DNA of 64,000 bases from Paenibacillus curdlanolyticus YK9 (GTDB taxonomy: Bacteria > Bacillota > Bacilli > Paenibacillales > Paenibacillaceae), in the NCBI RefSeq assembly GCF_000179615.1, contig NZ_AEDD01000007.1:186001-250000 (forward strand), read 5' to 3'. The notes below the pieces were generated by a model. The model worked only from the letters and a program-made list of their open reading frames with translations. It made no database searches and was not told where the DNA came from. The translations under genes were made by a program, and so were the position numbers. Numbering within the stretch: the stretch's first letter is position 1; each line of letters begins with the position of its first letter. Shown in pieces: positions 26,488-34,843 of this stretch.

Positions 26488-27423
26488 ATGGACATTCGCC
26501 ATCTTACCTACTTCATCGCCGTCGCCCAACACCGCAGCTTTACCGTCGCCTCTCGCCACCTGAACGTTACGCAGCCCACCTTGTCCAAAATGGTCCGTCT
26601 GCTCGAGGAGGAGCTGGGCGCAACGCTGCTGGACCGCTCGGGCAAAACGATTCGCCTCACCGATGCAGGCGAAACGATATTTCGCTCCGCGCAGCAAGTG
26701 ACGAAGGCGATGGAGGATATGACCGCCCAATTGGACGACCTGATCGAGCTGAAAAGCGGCACGATCCGAATCGGCATTCCGCCGATGATCGGAGGACGCT
26801 TCTTCCCGTCGGTTATCGAGCAGTTCAACACGCGGTACCCGAACGTTCAGCTCCGTCTCGTGGAGCAAGGCGGACGGCGCAACGAGCTCGACATCGACAG
26901 CGGCGAGCTTGATATCGGCATCGTGCTGCTGCCTGTAGAAGGCGAAGGTCGCTTCCACCTCCACCCGCTGCTGGAGGAAAAGCTCATGCTGCTCGTTCAC
27001 CATGGACATCCCCTCGCCAATCGTACAAATGTAACGCTCGCAGAGCTAAAGGACGAGCCCTTCGTGCTGTTCCGCGAAGACTTCACGCTGCGCCATCTCG
27101 TCGTCGAGCACAGCCGGGCGGAAGGCTTCGAGCCTCGCGTCGTATTTGAAAGCTCTCAATGGGACTTTATGACCGAGATGGTCGCCGCCAAGCTCGGCGT
27201 TACCCTTTTGCCCGAATCGGTATGCCGCTCGCTCGATCCGTCCCGCTTCTCCGCCATCGCGCTCCATAAGCCGCGCCTGGTTTGGCAGCTCGCGATGATC
27301 TGGAGCAAGGAGCGATACCTCTCTTATGCAGCCCGCACGTGGATACGGTTCGTGCAGGAGGAGCTGGGCAAACCGCCGGTCATCGAAGCGCCTCCCGGCA
27401 TTCCTGCACCTCATGACCGATAA
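26488..27423 (+). CDS. LysR-family transcriptional regulator
   Basis: A 311-residue LTTR. The winged helix is at residues 1-60 (MDIRHLTYFIAVAQHRSFTV, HLNVTQPTLSKMVRLLEEELG), followed by the linker helix and a two-lobed effector-binding domain starting TIRIGIPPMIGG. It resembles the CynR/CidR/YwbI group. Its target is unknown. It is divergent from the thioesterase gene, which is the most likely target by position, and it converges with the ABC transporter ATPase gene, whose operon has its own divergent regulator. GAAGGAG stands 9 bp before the ATG. Confidence 0.92.
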   Translation: MDIRHLTYFIAVAQHRSFTVASRHLNVTQPTLSKMVRLLEEELGATLLDRSGKTIRLTDAGETIFRSAQQVTKAMEDMTAQLDDLIELKSGTIRIGIPPMIGGRFFPSVIEQFNTRYPNVQLRLVEQGGRRNELDIDSGELDIGIVLLPVEGEGRFHLHPLLEEKLMLLVHHGHPLANRTNVTLAELKDEPFVLFREDFTLRHLVVEHSRAEGFEPRVVFESSQWDFMTEMVAAKLGVTLLPESVCRSLDPSRFSAIALHKPRLVWQLAMIWSKERYLSYAARTWIRFVQEELGKPPVIEAPPGIPAPHDR

Positions 27424-27505
27424 AGCATGACCTCCACACGCCATGGCAAAAAAGCTCTCTGGCAGACAAGCAATGAATCTTGCTTGCCACCAGAAAGCGC
27501 TACCC

Positions 27506-28270
27506 CTATTGCGCAATCGAGCTCTGCCGCTCGTGGAGCAGGCGCAGCACGGAGGCGCGCAGCTCGACGAATGCAGCATCCGTCCGCTCACGGGGACGCG
27601 GCAGCTGGACAGGCACAATCGCGCTGACCGCTCCCGGACGCGGCGACATGACGATGATTCGGTCCGCCAAGAAGATGGCCTCCTCTACATCATGCGTGAC
27701 GAATACGAACGTCGCGTTCTCCCGCTGCCAGATGCGCACCAGCTCCTCCTGCAGCTTCTGCCTGAGCATGGCGTCCAGCGCAGCGAACGGTTCATCCATG
27801 AGCAGCAGCTTCGGCTGCAAGCATAGCGCCCGGGCAATCGCTACCCGCTGGCTCATGCCGCCGGACAGCTGCTTCGGATACAGTCCTGCCGCTTCCTCCA
27901 GCTCGAACAGCCGGATATAATGCTCAGCGAGCTCCCTTTTTTCCCGCTTCGTCCCTTTGCCCCGCTGGAGCCCGAATGCGATATTTTGCCGCACAGTGAG
28001 CCAAGGGAACAACGAGTAGTCTTGAAAAATAAACCCGCGACCTGTAGAGGGCCCCACCACCACCTCTCCAGCGCATATAACCGCTCCGCTGCTTGCGGTC
28101 TCGATGCCGGCAATCAGCTTCAACAGCGTGCTCTTGCCGCAGCCCGACGGGCCGAGCAGGCAGACGAACTCGCCTGACGAAATCGTCAGGTCAATGGCGG
28201 ACAGCGCCTCGACGGCTTTGCCGCCGCTCGAATGGTACGACTTAGACGCTCGCTTCACCTCCACATCCAT
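27506..28270 (-). CDS. ABC transporter ATPase, SsuB/TauB type
   Basis: A ~254-residue ATP-binding subunit for a nitrate/sulfonate/taurine-type importer. Walker A is GPSGCGKST, the Q-loop FQDYSLFPW, the signature LSGGMSQRVAIARAL, Walker B LLLMDEPFAALD, and the switch His is in VFVTHDVEEA; FPWLTV and FVTHDV are typical for this subfamily. ATG 28270 with GAGGGTG six bases upstream is preferred over GTG 28279. It is the last gene of a five-gene operon: flavoprotein, ferredoxin, binding protein, permease, ATPase. The substrate is unknown; see the binding protein. Confidence 0.93.
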   Translation of the reverse strand: MDVEVKRASKSYHSSGGKAVEALSAIDLTISSGEFVCLLGPSGCGKSTLLKLIAGIETASSGAVICAGEVVVGPSTGRGFIFQDYSLFPWLTVRQNIAFGLQRGKGTKREKRELAEHYIRLFELEEAAGLYPKQLSGGMSQRVAIARALCLQPKLLLMDEPFAALDAMLRQKLQEELVRIWQRENATFVFVTHDVEEAIFLADRIIVMSPRPGAVSAIVPVQLPRPRERTDAAFVELRASVLRLLHERQSSIAQ

Positions 28271-28301
28271 CTCACACACCCTCGCTTTCGCATCATTGTA
28301 T

Positions 28302-29138
28302 TCATTGCCAGCGCAGCAGCAGCCGCTCCACGAGCCGTATGCATGCAGAGGAGCCGAAGCCTAGCGCCCCGATCGTGAACATCCCGATAATCGACTGATC
28401 ATAATCGAGCAAATGGTAAGCCTGCCAGGTCGTATAGCCGATCCCGGTCTGGCCGGACATCATTTCGCCTGTAATAACCCCCATCCATGATGCCCCTATG
28501 CCAACCGACAAGCCCGTGAAAATCTCTGGCGCCATCGCGGGCAGATAGACGCGCCAAATCGCTTGCACCGGACCGCATCCAAGCACCCTCGCCGCTTGAA
28601 TAAGCGAAGGGGACACCCGTCGTGCGGCGTCCCTGCTGCTGATGAGAATAGGAAAGAAAGCGCCAATGAACGTAATAAACACGATGCCGCCCTCAATCGT
28701 CTTGAACAGCAGCATAGCGACGGGCAAGTAAGCGATAAGCGGGATCGGGCGAAATAGCTCCAAGCTTGGGTACAGCCCATTGCGCCCGATACGCGTCAGG
28801 CCGATCCACATGCCGAGCGGGACGGCAGCCGCGAAGCCAAGCGCGATCCCCGACAGCACGCGAGCCGCACTAACAGCAATATCCGTGTAATAGCTCTCCG
28901 CCCCCAAATTAACGTACCACGCCGATACAATAGCGGCGGGATGCGGCAAATTGCCGAATTGAAGCGGCCACATCACGTTCAGCAGCACCAGCGCATGCCA
29001 CAGGAGCAGAAACACCAGCACCGAAGCGGCCCGAATGGCCGCTGCTGCCAGCGGCCCCTTCCGCATGCGGCGAATTTTCCTCTGGCGGGAACTATCAGTC
29101 CTCGCGGCAATCGTCAATACGTTCGATCGGCTATCCAT
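28302..29138 (-). CDS. ABC transporter permease, SsuC/TauC type
   Basis: A 278-residue permease with a basic cytoplasmic N-terminus and six predicted membrane helices. The coupling-helix EAA-like loop reads AARVLGCGPVQAIWRVYLPAMAPEIFTGLSVGIG, and the SLELFRPIPLIAYLPVAMLLF segment is characteristic of the BPD_transp_1 members that import sulfonates, taurine or nitrate. It overlaps the binding-protein gene by 25 bp and precedes the ATPase gene by 31 bp. A GAGGAG lies 11 nt before the ATG. Confidence 0.93.
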   Translation of the reverse strand: MDSRSNVLTIAARTDSSRQRKIRRMRKGPLAAAAIRAASVLVFLLLWHALVLLNVMWPLQFGNLPHPAAIVSAWYVNLGAESYYTDIAVSAARVLSGIALGFAAAVPLGMWIGLTRIGRNGLYPSLELFRPIPLIAYLPVAMLLFKTIEGGIVFITFIGAFFPILISSRDAARRVSPSLIQAARVLGCGPVQAIWRVYLPAMAPEIFTGLSVGIGASWMGVITGEMMSGQTGIGYTTWQAYHLLDYDQSIIGMFTIGALGFGSSACIRLVERLLLRWQ

Positions 29139-30256
29139 TCGCCATGCAGCTCCTCGTCCGTTAGATAGGGCTTGCCTGTCGACTTCACCGCTTCTCGCAA
29201 ATACGAATCGTCGATGAACGCGTCAAGATCGAGCGCTGCTTTCAGCTTGCCAATGCTGGTTAAGAATGCGGCGCTGCCCTTGAGCGTGCTCACGTCCTTC
29301 CCATAAATCGCGGCGTCGAAGCGGATGTTCTCGACCATGGTCTTGCAAACTTCAGGCGGAAAACCGCTCTCCTGCTCGAAGATGCGAGCCGTCTCCTCGG
29401 GATGCGCTTTAGCGAAAGCATGCGCCTCATTCAAAGCTTTCAGGAAAGCTACCGCATAGATGCGATTTTGCTTCGCCCAATCCCGGTTCGCGACCACGCC
29501 TGCCAAATAATCGATTCCAGTTGCCTCTCCGGGGGACAGAATCGTGCCGAAGCCTTTATATTGAATCAAATTCGGATAAGGCGCCCACGTGGCATGTGCC
29601 GCAATCTTGTTCTGCTCAATGCTCTGCATCCCGACTGTGACCGACTGGTCCACGATCTTCACATCATCGACCAAGCCATGCTGGCGAAGCGTCTCCAGCA
29701 GCATCCGGTGGGCACTGGACCCGATTGGCGTCGATACCGTCTTCCCCTTCAGATCCTCGATGCTCTTGATATCGCTGCCATTAGGCACAACAATCGCTTG
29801 ATTGCGCCCTACTGCGCCTTTCCCGTCAAATGCTAAGAAGACGGAATGGTAATTTTTCTGCGTAATGCCGAGCACTCCATTAAGCAAGGACGGCATATCG
29901 CCGAGGAACGAGAGCTGGATTTTGCCGCCGATCATGTTGTTGTTCAGCACCGATCCCGCGGGAGCATCAAACCAATTCACCTTCACGTCGTCATCGGGAG
30001 CCAGCTCCTTCAAATACTTCTCGAACAGCTTCTGGTTTTTGACAATCAGCGCACCCCAAGTCTGCGCCGTCGGCGACTGATATCCGACTGTAATCGTGGC
30101 CGCCTTGCCAGCATAGCCTGAGGCGCTCTGTGCCTCGGCCGCCTTGGCCCCGCCCCCGCTTCCACCTTCCGCGCAGCCCTGCAGCAGCAGCGCCGCCGCT
30201 GTAAGTAAAGTCAACAGCCGCCCGTAAGCGAACCGCCTGCTTAATGCTCGCACCAT
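29114..30256 (-). CDS. ABC substrate-binding lipoprotein, SsuA/TauA-like (NMT1/THI5 fold)
   Basis: A ~380-residue lipoprotein. The N-terminal signal ends in LLTAAALLLQGC, with the Cys as lipid anchor, followed by a Gly/Ala linker. The ligand domain starts with ITVGYQSPTAQTW and has NNMIGGKIQLSFLGDMPS, YHSVFLAFDGK, and ATWAPYPNLIQYKGFG, features of the sulfonate/nitrate/taurine group. Every one of these blocks recurs in the neighbouring HTH-fusion regulator at 32566, so the two proteins probably bind the same ligand. The actual ligand is unknown. A GTG at 30265 is an alternative start; ATG 30256 has better-placed purine-rich sequences upstream. Confidence 0.9.
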   Translation of the reverse strand: MVRALSRRFAYGRLLTLLTAAALLLQGCAEGGSGGGAKAAEAQSASGYAGKAATITVGYQSPTAQTWGALIVKNQKLFEKYLKELAPDDDVKVNWFDAPAGSVLNNNMIGGKIQLSFLGDMPSLLNGVLGITQKNYHSVFLAFDGKGAVGRNQAIVVPNGSDIKSIEDLKGKTVSTPIGSSAHRMLLETLRQHGLVDDVKIVDQSVTVGMQSIEQNKIAAHATWAPYPNLIQYKGFGTILSPGEATGIDYLAGVVANRDWAKQNRIYAVAFLKALNEAHAFAKAHPEETARIFEQESGFPPEVCKTMVENIRFDAAIYGKDVSTLKGSAAFLTSIGKLKAALDLDAFIDDSYLREAVKSTGKPYLTDEELHGEWIADRTY

Positions 30257-30284
30257 TTTCTCCACGCTCCCTATACGCCTCTAT

Positions 30285-30521
30285 TTATCTGACCAAATAA
30301 GGAATATTCACGGTTACTGCATCTACGGGGCAGTCGGTCTGGCATGGGGTGCAGTACCAGCATTCGTCGTATTTCATATAGGCTTTGCCTTGATCGTCGA
30401 GCGCCAGAATGCCCATCGGGCACACCTGCACGCATATATCGCAGCCGATGCACTTGTCTCGATCGATAATGACGCTTGCCTCGACAGGCTGCGAAATTAG
30501 CTTAGACGACAGATTGAACAT
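30285..30521 (-). CDS. Two-cluster [4Fe-4S] ferredoxin partner of the AprA-like flavoprotein
   Basis: A 78-residue ferredoxin. Eight cysteines lie in two motifs: CIGCDICVQVCPMG (residues 24-34) and CWYCTPCQTDCPVDA. The arrangement resembles the ferredoxin-like part of AprB, the beta subunit of adenylylsulfate reductase, though the C-terminal tail of AprB is absent. ATG 30521 follows AGGAGG with 9-bp spacing and overlaps the end of the flavoprotein gene by 20 bp, which suggests a complex of the two. It likely passes electrons to or from the flavoprotein. Confidence 0.92.
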   Translation of the reverse strand: MFNLSSKLISQPVEASVIIDRDKCIGCDICVQVCPMGILALDDQGKAYMKYDECWYCTPCQTDCPVDAVTVNIPYLVR

Positions 30522-32220
30522 GGGATGTCTCCTCCTCTTCGCTCGCTGGGCGGCTAGTAATGATCTGCGGCGGCAGCTCCTTCGTATACAACAGCATTTC
30601 GCCGTTCTCTCCTTTGCGCAGTACAACTCGCTTCATCCAATTGGCGTCGTCCCGCTCCGGATAATCGAGGAAGTAATGATAGAAGCCCCAGCGGCTTTCC
30701 TTGCGGAACAACGACGCTTTAGCCATCATCTCCGCGCAGTCGACGATGCTGTGCACCTCGAGCGCTCGGCCAAGCTCATGCGGATCGCGGGCGCCGAGCA
30801 GCGTCAAATCCACCTTGCGAAAATGCTCGATCTTCTCAAGCGCGACGTCCATCTTCACGACCGTCTTCGGCGGCATCAAATACTGGCTGACGATCCGCCG
30901 AATTTTCGTCTCCACCTGCTGATGAGGCACGCCTGCCGGAAGCTCGAGCGGCTTATAGATCCGCACACGCTCTGCTTCGATCTGCTCTTGGCTCGCTTCG
31001 AGCTGCGCCGCGCCCGCTGCATATGCCGCCGCGTTCGTCCCTGCGATTTTGCCGAAGGTCAGCGCTCCGAGCAAATATTGATGCGGCACGCTCGCCATAT
31101 CGCCCGCGGCGAACAGCCCTTCCATCGACGTCTGCGCCTCGTGGTCCACGAGCACGCCCGCCGCGCTGTGCCCGCTGCAAAGCCCCACCTCGGAAAAATG
31201 CAGCTCGACCATGTCGGTCCGATAGTCCTTCCCTCGGCCTGCATGAAACCGGTCGCGGCTCGGCCGCTCGTTATGATGCAGAATGGCTTCGATCTTCGAG
31301 ATCGATTCATCGTCGAGATGCGTCAGCTTCAAGTAAAGCGGCCACTCGCCTTTGTTCGCCATTTTCCACATGTTCATGATGAGCTCGCCGCTCCAGTAGT
31401 CGCAGCCGGTCACCCGTTCGCCCTTGGCATTCGCCGTGTAGCCGCCGAACGGGCCAGCCACGTATGCGCATGCAGGTCCGTTATAGTCCTTCATCGTCGG
31501 ATTGATCTGATAGCATTCGATGCCTGTCAGCTCGACGCCCGCATGATAAGCCATCGCGTAGCCTTCGCCCGAGTTGGTCGGATTCTCATACGTGCTGTAC
31601 AGATAGCCGGAATCCGTCAAGCCCATGCGGCCCGCCGCTCCCGCCGTTAAAATGACGGATTTGGCTCGAACGATGATGTAATCGCCGTTTTTCACATCCA
31701 GACCGAGCACGCCCGCCACGCGATTCCCTTCGGTGAGCAGCCTCGTCGCCATGACCCGGTTCACGACTTTGCACCGCATTTGCTTGACCTTTTTGGCCAA
31801 AATCAGCTTCAGGTCGCTTGCCTTCGGCATCGGCAGCACATAGCGCCCCTTCCGGTGAACGCGGTACACCTCGTAGTCGCCCTTCGCATCCTTCTCAAAA
31901 TCAACGCCCCACGAATCGAGCTCCTTCACGATGTCGTAGCACTCGCTCGCCTGCCGGAAGACCGCCTGCTGATCGACGATGCCGTCATTGGATTCGGTAA
32001 TTTCCCATGTGTATTCCTCTGGCGTCGCCTTGCCCGGAATGACGGCGTTGTTCAATCCGTCCATCCCCATGCTGATTGCGCCGCTTCGCCGAATGTCCGC
32101 CTTGTCGAGCACGAGCACACTCAGCGACGGATAGGCCTGCTTCGCCTTAATCGCAGCCATCGTCCCCGCCGTTCCGCCGCCCACGATGACGACATCCGCT
32201 GTATATTCTCTCGTCTCCAT
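30502..32220 (-). CDS. AprA-like/fumarate-reductase-type FAD flavoprotein
   Basis: A ~572-residue member of the succinate dehydrogenase/fumarate reductase/APS reductase flavoprotein superfamily. The FAD-binding Rossmann motif is DVVIVGGGTAGTMAAIKAK near the N-terminus; later blocks include ILTAGAAGRMGL, and the second FAD segment EGLFAAGDMASVPHQYLLGALTFGKIAGTNAA. The closest arrangement known is AprA with its AprB ferredoxin partner, but the AprAB reaction is normally found in sulfate reducers and sulfur oxidisers, not in a soil Firmicute with an SsuABC-type transporter. A role in oxidising or reducing an imported organosulfur or other small compound is inferred. ATG 32220 follows AAAGGGTG; GTG 32232 is an alternative. 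It is the first gene of the operon. Confidence 0.88.
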   Translation of the reverse strand: METREYTADVVIVGGGTAGTMAAIKAKQAYPSLSVLVLDKADIRRSGAISMGMDGLNNAVIPGKATPEEYTWEITESNDGIVDQQAVFRQASECYDIVKELDSWGVDFEKDAKGDYEVYRVHRKGRYVLPMPKASDLKLILAKKVKQMRCKVVNRVMATRLLTEGNRVAGVLGLDVKNGDYIIVRAKSVILTAGAAGRMGLTDSGYLYSTYENPTNSGEGYAMAYHAGVELTGIECYQINPTMKDYNGPACAYVAGPFGGYTANAKGERVTGCDYWSGELIMNMWKMANKGEWPLYLKLTHLDDESISKIEAILHHNERPSRDRFHAGRGKDYRTDMVELHFSEVGLCSGHSAAGVLVDHEAQTSMEGLFAAGDMASVPHQYLLGALTFGKIAGTNAAAYAAGAAQLEASQEQIEAERVRIYKPLELPAGVPHQQVETKIRRIVSQYLMPPKTVVKMDVALEKIEHFRKVDLTLLGARDPHELGRALEVHSIVDCAEMMAKASLFRKESRWGFYHYFLDYPERDDANWMKRVVLRKGENGEMLLYTKELPPQIITSRPASEEEETSHVQSVV

Positions 32221-32268
32221 GCTTGGATTCACCCTTTCTCACGCTTCTAAGCGATCGTTAGCCATACC

Positions 32269-32317
32269 AAAAAGGAGATGCGCATTTTACCCGTGGCAAG
32301 GCAAAACGGACATCTCC
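32269..32317 (-). promoter_or_regulatory. Terminator-like hairpin in the leader of the flavoprotein operon
   Basis: On the minus strand GGAGATG (32317-32311) pairs with CATCTCC (32280-32274), and inside this GTTTTGCC pairs with GGGTAAAAT allowing G-T pairs; TTTTT follows directly. The element sits between the predicted promoter (32368-32397) and the start codon at 32220, so it would stop the operon's own transcript. That is the layout of an attenuator or a riboswitch expression platform. I do not recognise a known riboswitch class. Confidence 0.6.
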
Positions 32318-32367
32318 AGTGGGCCGGTCGATAATTCCGATTTGTTTGGTTGTATTTGATCGAAACG

Positions 32368-32397
32368 AATGTAGCATGGGCTCAAAAGCATCGTCAA
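32368..32397 (-). promoter_or_regulatory. Predicted sigma-A promoter of the flavoprotein operon
   Basis: TTGACG (plus 32392-32397) and TACATT (32368-32373) on the minus strand are separated by 18 bp. Transcription would begin near 32361, leaving a ~140-nt leader that contains the hairpin at 32269-32317. Confidence 0.5.
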
Positions 32398-32467
32398 TGC
32401 AATGAATACAATCGACTACCTGTGACTACGAATGATAAATTTACCCATGAAATGGAAATGAAAAGGG

Positions 32468-32496
32468 TTGCCGAATACCAGCGGATAGGCTAGACT
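32468..32496 (+). promoter_or_regulatory. Predicted sigma-A promoter of the HTH-SBP regulator
   Basis: TTGCCG, a 17-bp spacer, and TAGACT lie 70 bp before the ATG at 32566. The remaining divergent region contains no other element that I can name. Confidence 0.45.
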
Positions 32497-32565
32497 ATTA
32501 TAAATGTTAAATTCCAATGCGTTTAGTCGGGTATTAGGCGATAAATGAAGGAGAGGGGCGTCCTC

Positions 32566-33765
32566 ATGCCGAATGGAAAGTTGCCTTACGTCACGCTGCA
32601 GCAAGCGATGGATATGCTTGGCGTCAGCCGTTCCACGATCGACCGTTGGCGGAGAAACAAGCGTCTGCCTTACGTCCAGATTGGCAAAGAAATTATGATC
32701 GACCCCGTTCATCTGGACGAGTGGATCCGGGCGCACGCCATCGTTCGAACGCCGGGCACTCCTGCCTTCTGCGAGCGGAATGCCCCTATCACCGTTACGA
32801 TCGGCTATCAAAGCGCGACTGCGCATATGTGGAGCCCGCTGCTCATTCGAGGACTGAAGCTGTTCGAGCAGGAGCTTGCCGCCCTGCGTCTCCCCTTAGC
32901 CGTACAAGTGGAATGGCGCGATGCGGCCAGCGGCCTAAGCCTTGTTGAAGCGATGATCGGCGGGCATGTCCAAATCGCTTCGCTTGGCGACTATCCGATC
33001 ATGATGAGCCAGCGCCTAAGCCGTATGCTGCCCGACTTCGATGCTGTCCTGCTCGCCTTCGACGGCAAGACAGCCGGCGGGCGCGGCATCTCGGTCGCCG
33101 TTGCGAGCGATAAGACAGAGACGCGAGAGGAATTGCCGTTTGAGCGGATCGCAACCGTGCCCCACTCCAGCGCAGGCTGTCGATTGAATCGGCTAATGCG
33201 CGCCTCGGGCCGGTCGAACCTGCGGGTGGAGCATTGCACGATGAAGGAAAGCTGGGACGGGCTCGTCGATCGCAAAATTGAGGCCAGCGTCATGTGGGAA
33301 CCGTACATCAGCCTTGCGCAATATGTCGGCGCGGGCAGCGTGTTGTTCGAGGAGGGCATCGGCGAGGACTATCTAACCGGCGTCGTCGCCAGCACCCAAT
33401 GGGCTCGGAGCAACGAGGATATCGTCATCGCTTATTTGAAGGCCCATCTTCGCGCCCACCAATACATGCGGGACAACCCAATCGGAGCAGCCCGCGTCAT
33501 TGCAGCCGCCACTGGCTTTCCGCTTCCTGTTGTGGCGGGCGTCATTTCTCGCGTCCGTTGGGATGCCGCGCTATATGCAAGAGACTTCGATACGCTGGAT
33601 CGGCTGATGGACGATCCATTCCCAGCCTCTATTGCGCATGGTTCGCCAGCGGCAGCCGTTTCGTCCGTTCCCGACTATCTAGACGCTGCTGCCTTATCGC
33701 TCTCGCTTCCTCCGCTTCGGTCGGAGCAGCGGAACAACGACTGGTCGCCGCATCTGATTTATTGA
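32566..33765 (+). CDS. Fusion regulator: excisionase-type HTH plus SsuA-like ligand domain
   Basis: A ~399-residue protein without signal peptide. Residues 1-55 are an excisionase/MerR-type DNA-binding domain (YVTLQQAMDMLGVSRSTIDR, then RLPYVQIGKEIMI). From residue ~68 to ~345 it reproduces the substrate-binding protein encoded at 29114: ITVTIGYQSATAHMW, AMIGGHVQIASLGDYP, AVLLAFDGKTAGGRG, ASVMWEPYISLAQYVGAG and DYLTGVVASTQWA each have a counterpart there. A binding domain copied from the transporter and joined to a DNA-binding domain makes a cytosolic ligand sensor, analogous to LacI but built from different parts. It is divergent from the five-gene operon and most likely controls it. ATG 32566 with AGGGG upstream is preferred over ATG 32545. 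Confidence 0.88.
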   Translation: MPNGKLPYVTLQQAMDMLGVSRSTIDRWRRNKRLPYVQIGKEIMIDPVHLDEWIRAHAIVRTPGTPAFCERNAPITVTIGYQSATAHMWSPLLIRGLKLFEQELAALRLPLAVQVEWRDAASGLSLVEAMIGGHVQIASLGDYPIMMSQRLSRMLPDFDAVLLAFDGKTAGGRGISVAVASDKTETREELPFERIATVPHSSAGCRLNRLMRASGRSNLRVEHCTMKESWDGLVDRKIEASVMWEPYISLAQYVGAGSVLFEEGIGEDYLTGVVASTQWARSNEDIVIAYLKAHLRAHQYMRDNPIGAARVIAAATGFPLPVVAGVISRVRWDAALYARDFDTLDRLMDDPFPASIAHGSPAAAVSSVPDYLDAAALSLSLPPLRSEQRNNDWSPHLIY

Positions 33766-33801
33766 CAATTCGCCTTTATCCACGTACATTCCGGCACTCC
33801 C

Positions 33802-34686
33802 CTATTCGGGCACAAGCGTCGGATGCTCTTCGTCCGTGATCCGATAATGCCGCTCTCCCTGCCCGTTATACAGGACGAATCGGCGCTCTCCATCCTCGTA
33901 AGACACACCTTGGGTCGCGTGAAGCGCCTGACCCACGCTGGCATAGACCAGTTTACCCTCCCGCCGCTGTATGAGCACAACGTCCAGCGGCATCCCCTCT
34001 TCATAGATCAACTCATTCACGCCATCCCCGTTCCAATCCGCCGCCCTTGCAGGAGCATGAGCATTCAAAAACAATAGCGGAACGGGCATGCCGTCTTTCA
34101 CTTCAATATAGTGCTCGACAGCGCAACTTGCGCCGCAATAGCCCGTCAAGCGAATGTAGGACTGGCCGAACAGTTCGATTGAGCCTACCTCGATCTGGCT
34201 CTCATACGCTTCGCCTCCAATCGTACCGATCCGGTAGACGATGTTATCATGCTTCAGGCCGATCCATCGTTCCATCGAATCGGCTGCTTCCGGCAACGAG
34301 AAGACAACGAACGTATACGCCCCGTATGCAATCGTTCGGATGATATCCGATTTGGCTAAGCTGCGCAGCGGCTGAATCTTCTCTACGCCGCTGGCCATTG
34401 ATTTAAACGCGAGCGGCACTGGGCTGGCTTGCTGCTTAGCTTCCGTTTGTTGCTCAGCTTCCGCCTCCGCTTGCCCGGCTCCCCCATCCTGGTGCGACGC
34501 TTGCATATGCTCTTGTACTCGCTCTTTTACATACTCTCGCTTCGGCTCGGGCGCTTGCTCCGGCTCCCGCTCTAATGCTTGCCCGTCCGGCGCATCCCCT
34601 CTCCCAAACCCATCCTCCATCGCAAACCACCCCGCCGCCAGCAGCAACGCCGCTATCAGAACCACGCTATATGCTTGCTTTTTCAC
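33802..34686 (-). CDS. Membrane-anchored protein of unknown function
   Basis: A ~294-residue protein with a short basic start (VKKQAYSVV), one membrane helix, and then a Glu/Gln/Ala-rich linker of ~90 residues that should be extended and extracytoplasmic. The C-terminal ~170 residues form a domain with strands and the segment ADWNGDGVNELIYEEG, which resembles the calcium-binding D-x-D/N-x-D-G loops of FG-GAP or dockerin-like repeats. I do not recognise the family. The start is uncertain: GTG 34686 gives a typical anchor, while ATG 34788 has a good GGAG and would add 34 residues. It converges with the fusion regulator and is divergent from the SPFH gene. Confidence 0.65.
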   Translation of the reverse strand: MKKQAYSVVLIAALLLAAGWFAMEDGFGRGDAPDGQALEREPEQAPEPKREYVKERVQEHMQASHQDGGAGQAEAEAEQQTEAKQQASPVPLAFKSMASGVEKIQPLRSLAKSDIIRTIAYGAYTFVVFSLPEAADSMERWIGLKHDNIVYRIGTIGGEAYESQIEVGSIELFGQSYIRLTGYCGASCAVEHYIEVKDGMPVPLLFLNAHAPARAADWNGDGVNELIYEEGMPLDVVLIQRREGKLVYASVGQALHATQGVSYEDGERRFVLYNGQGERHYRITDEEHPTLVPE

Positions 34687-34843
34687 CTTTATTTCACACG
34701 CCCCATTCTGTCTTCTATGGCGATATAGACGCGCTCGCTGCGCGAAGGTTGCACCGGAATAACAGGCATAGTTCGCGAATTGGCACATACGATTACTCCG
34801 AATGCGCAACACCCCTACTCTTGCAATTCCAAGGAGGTCTTCT

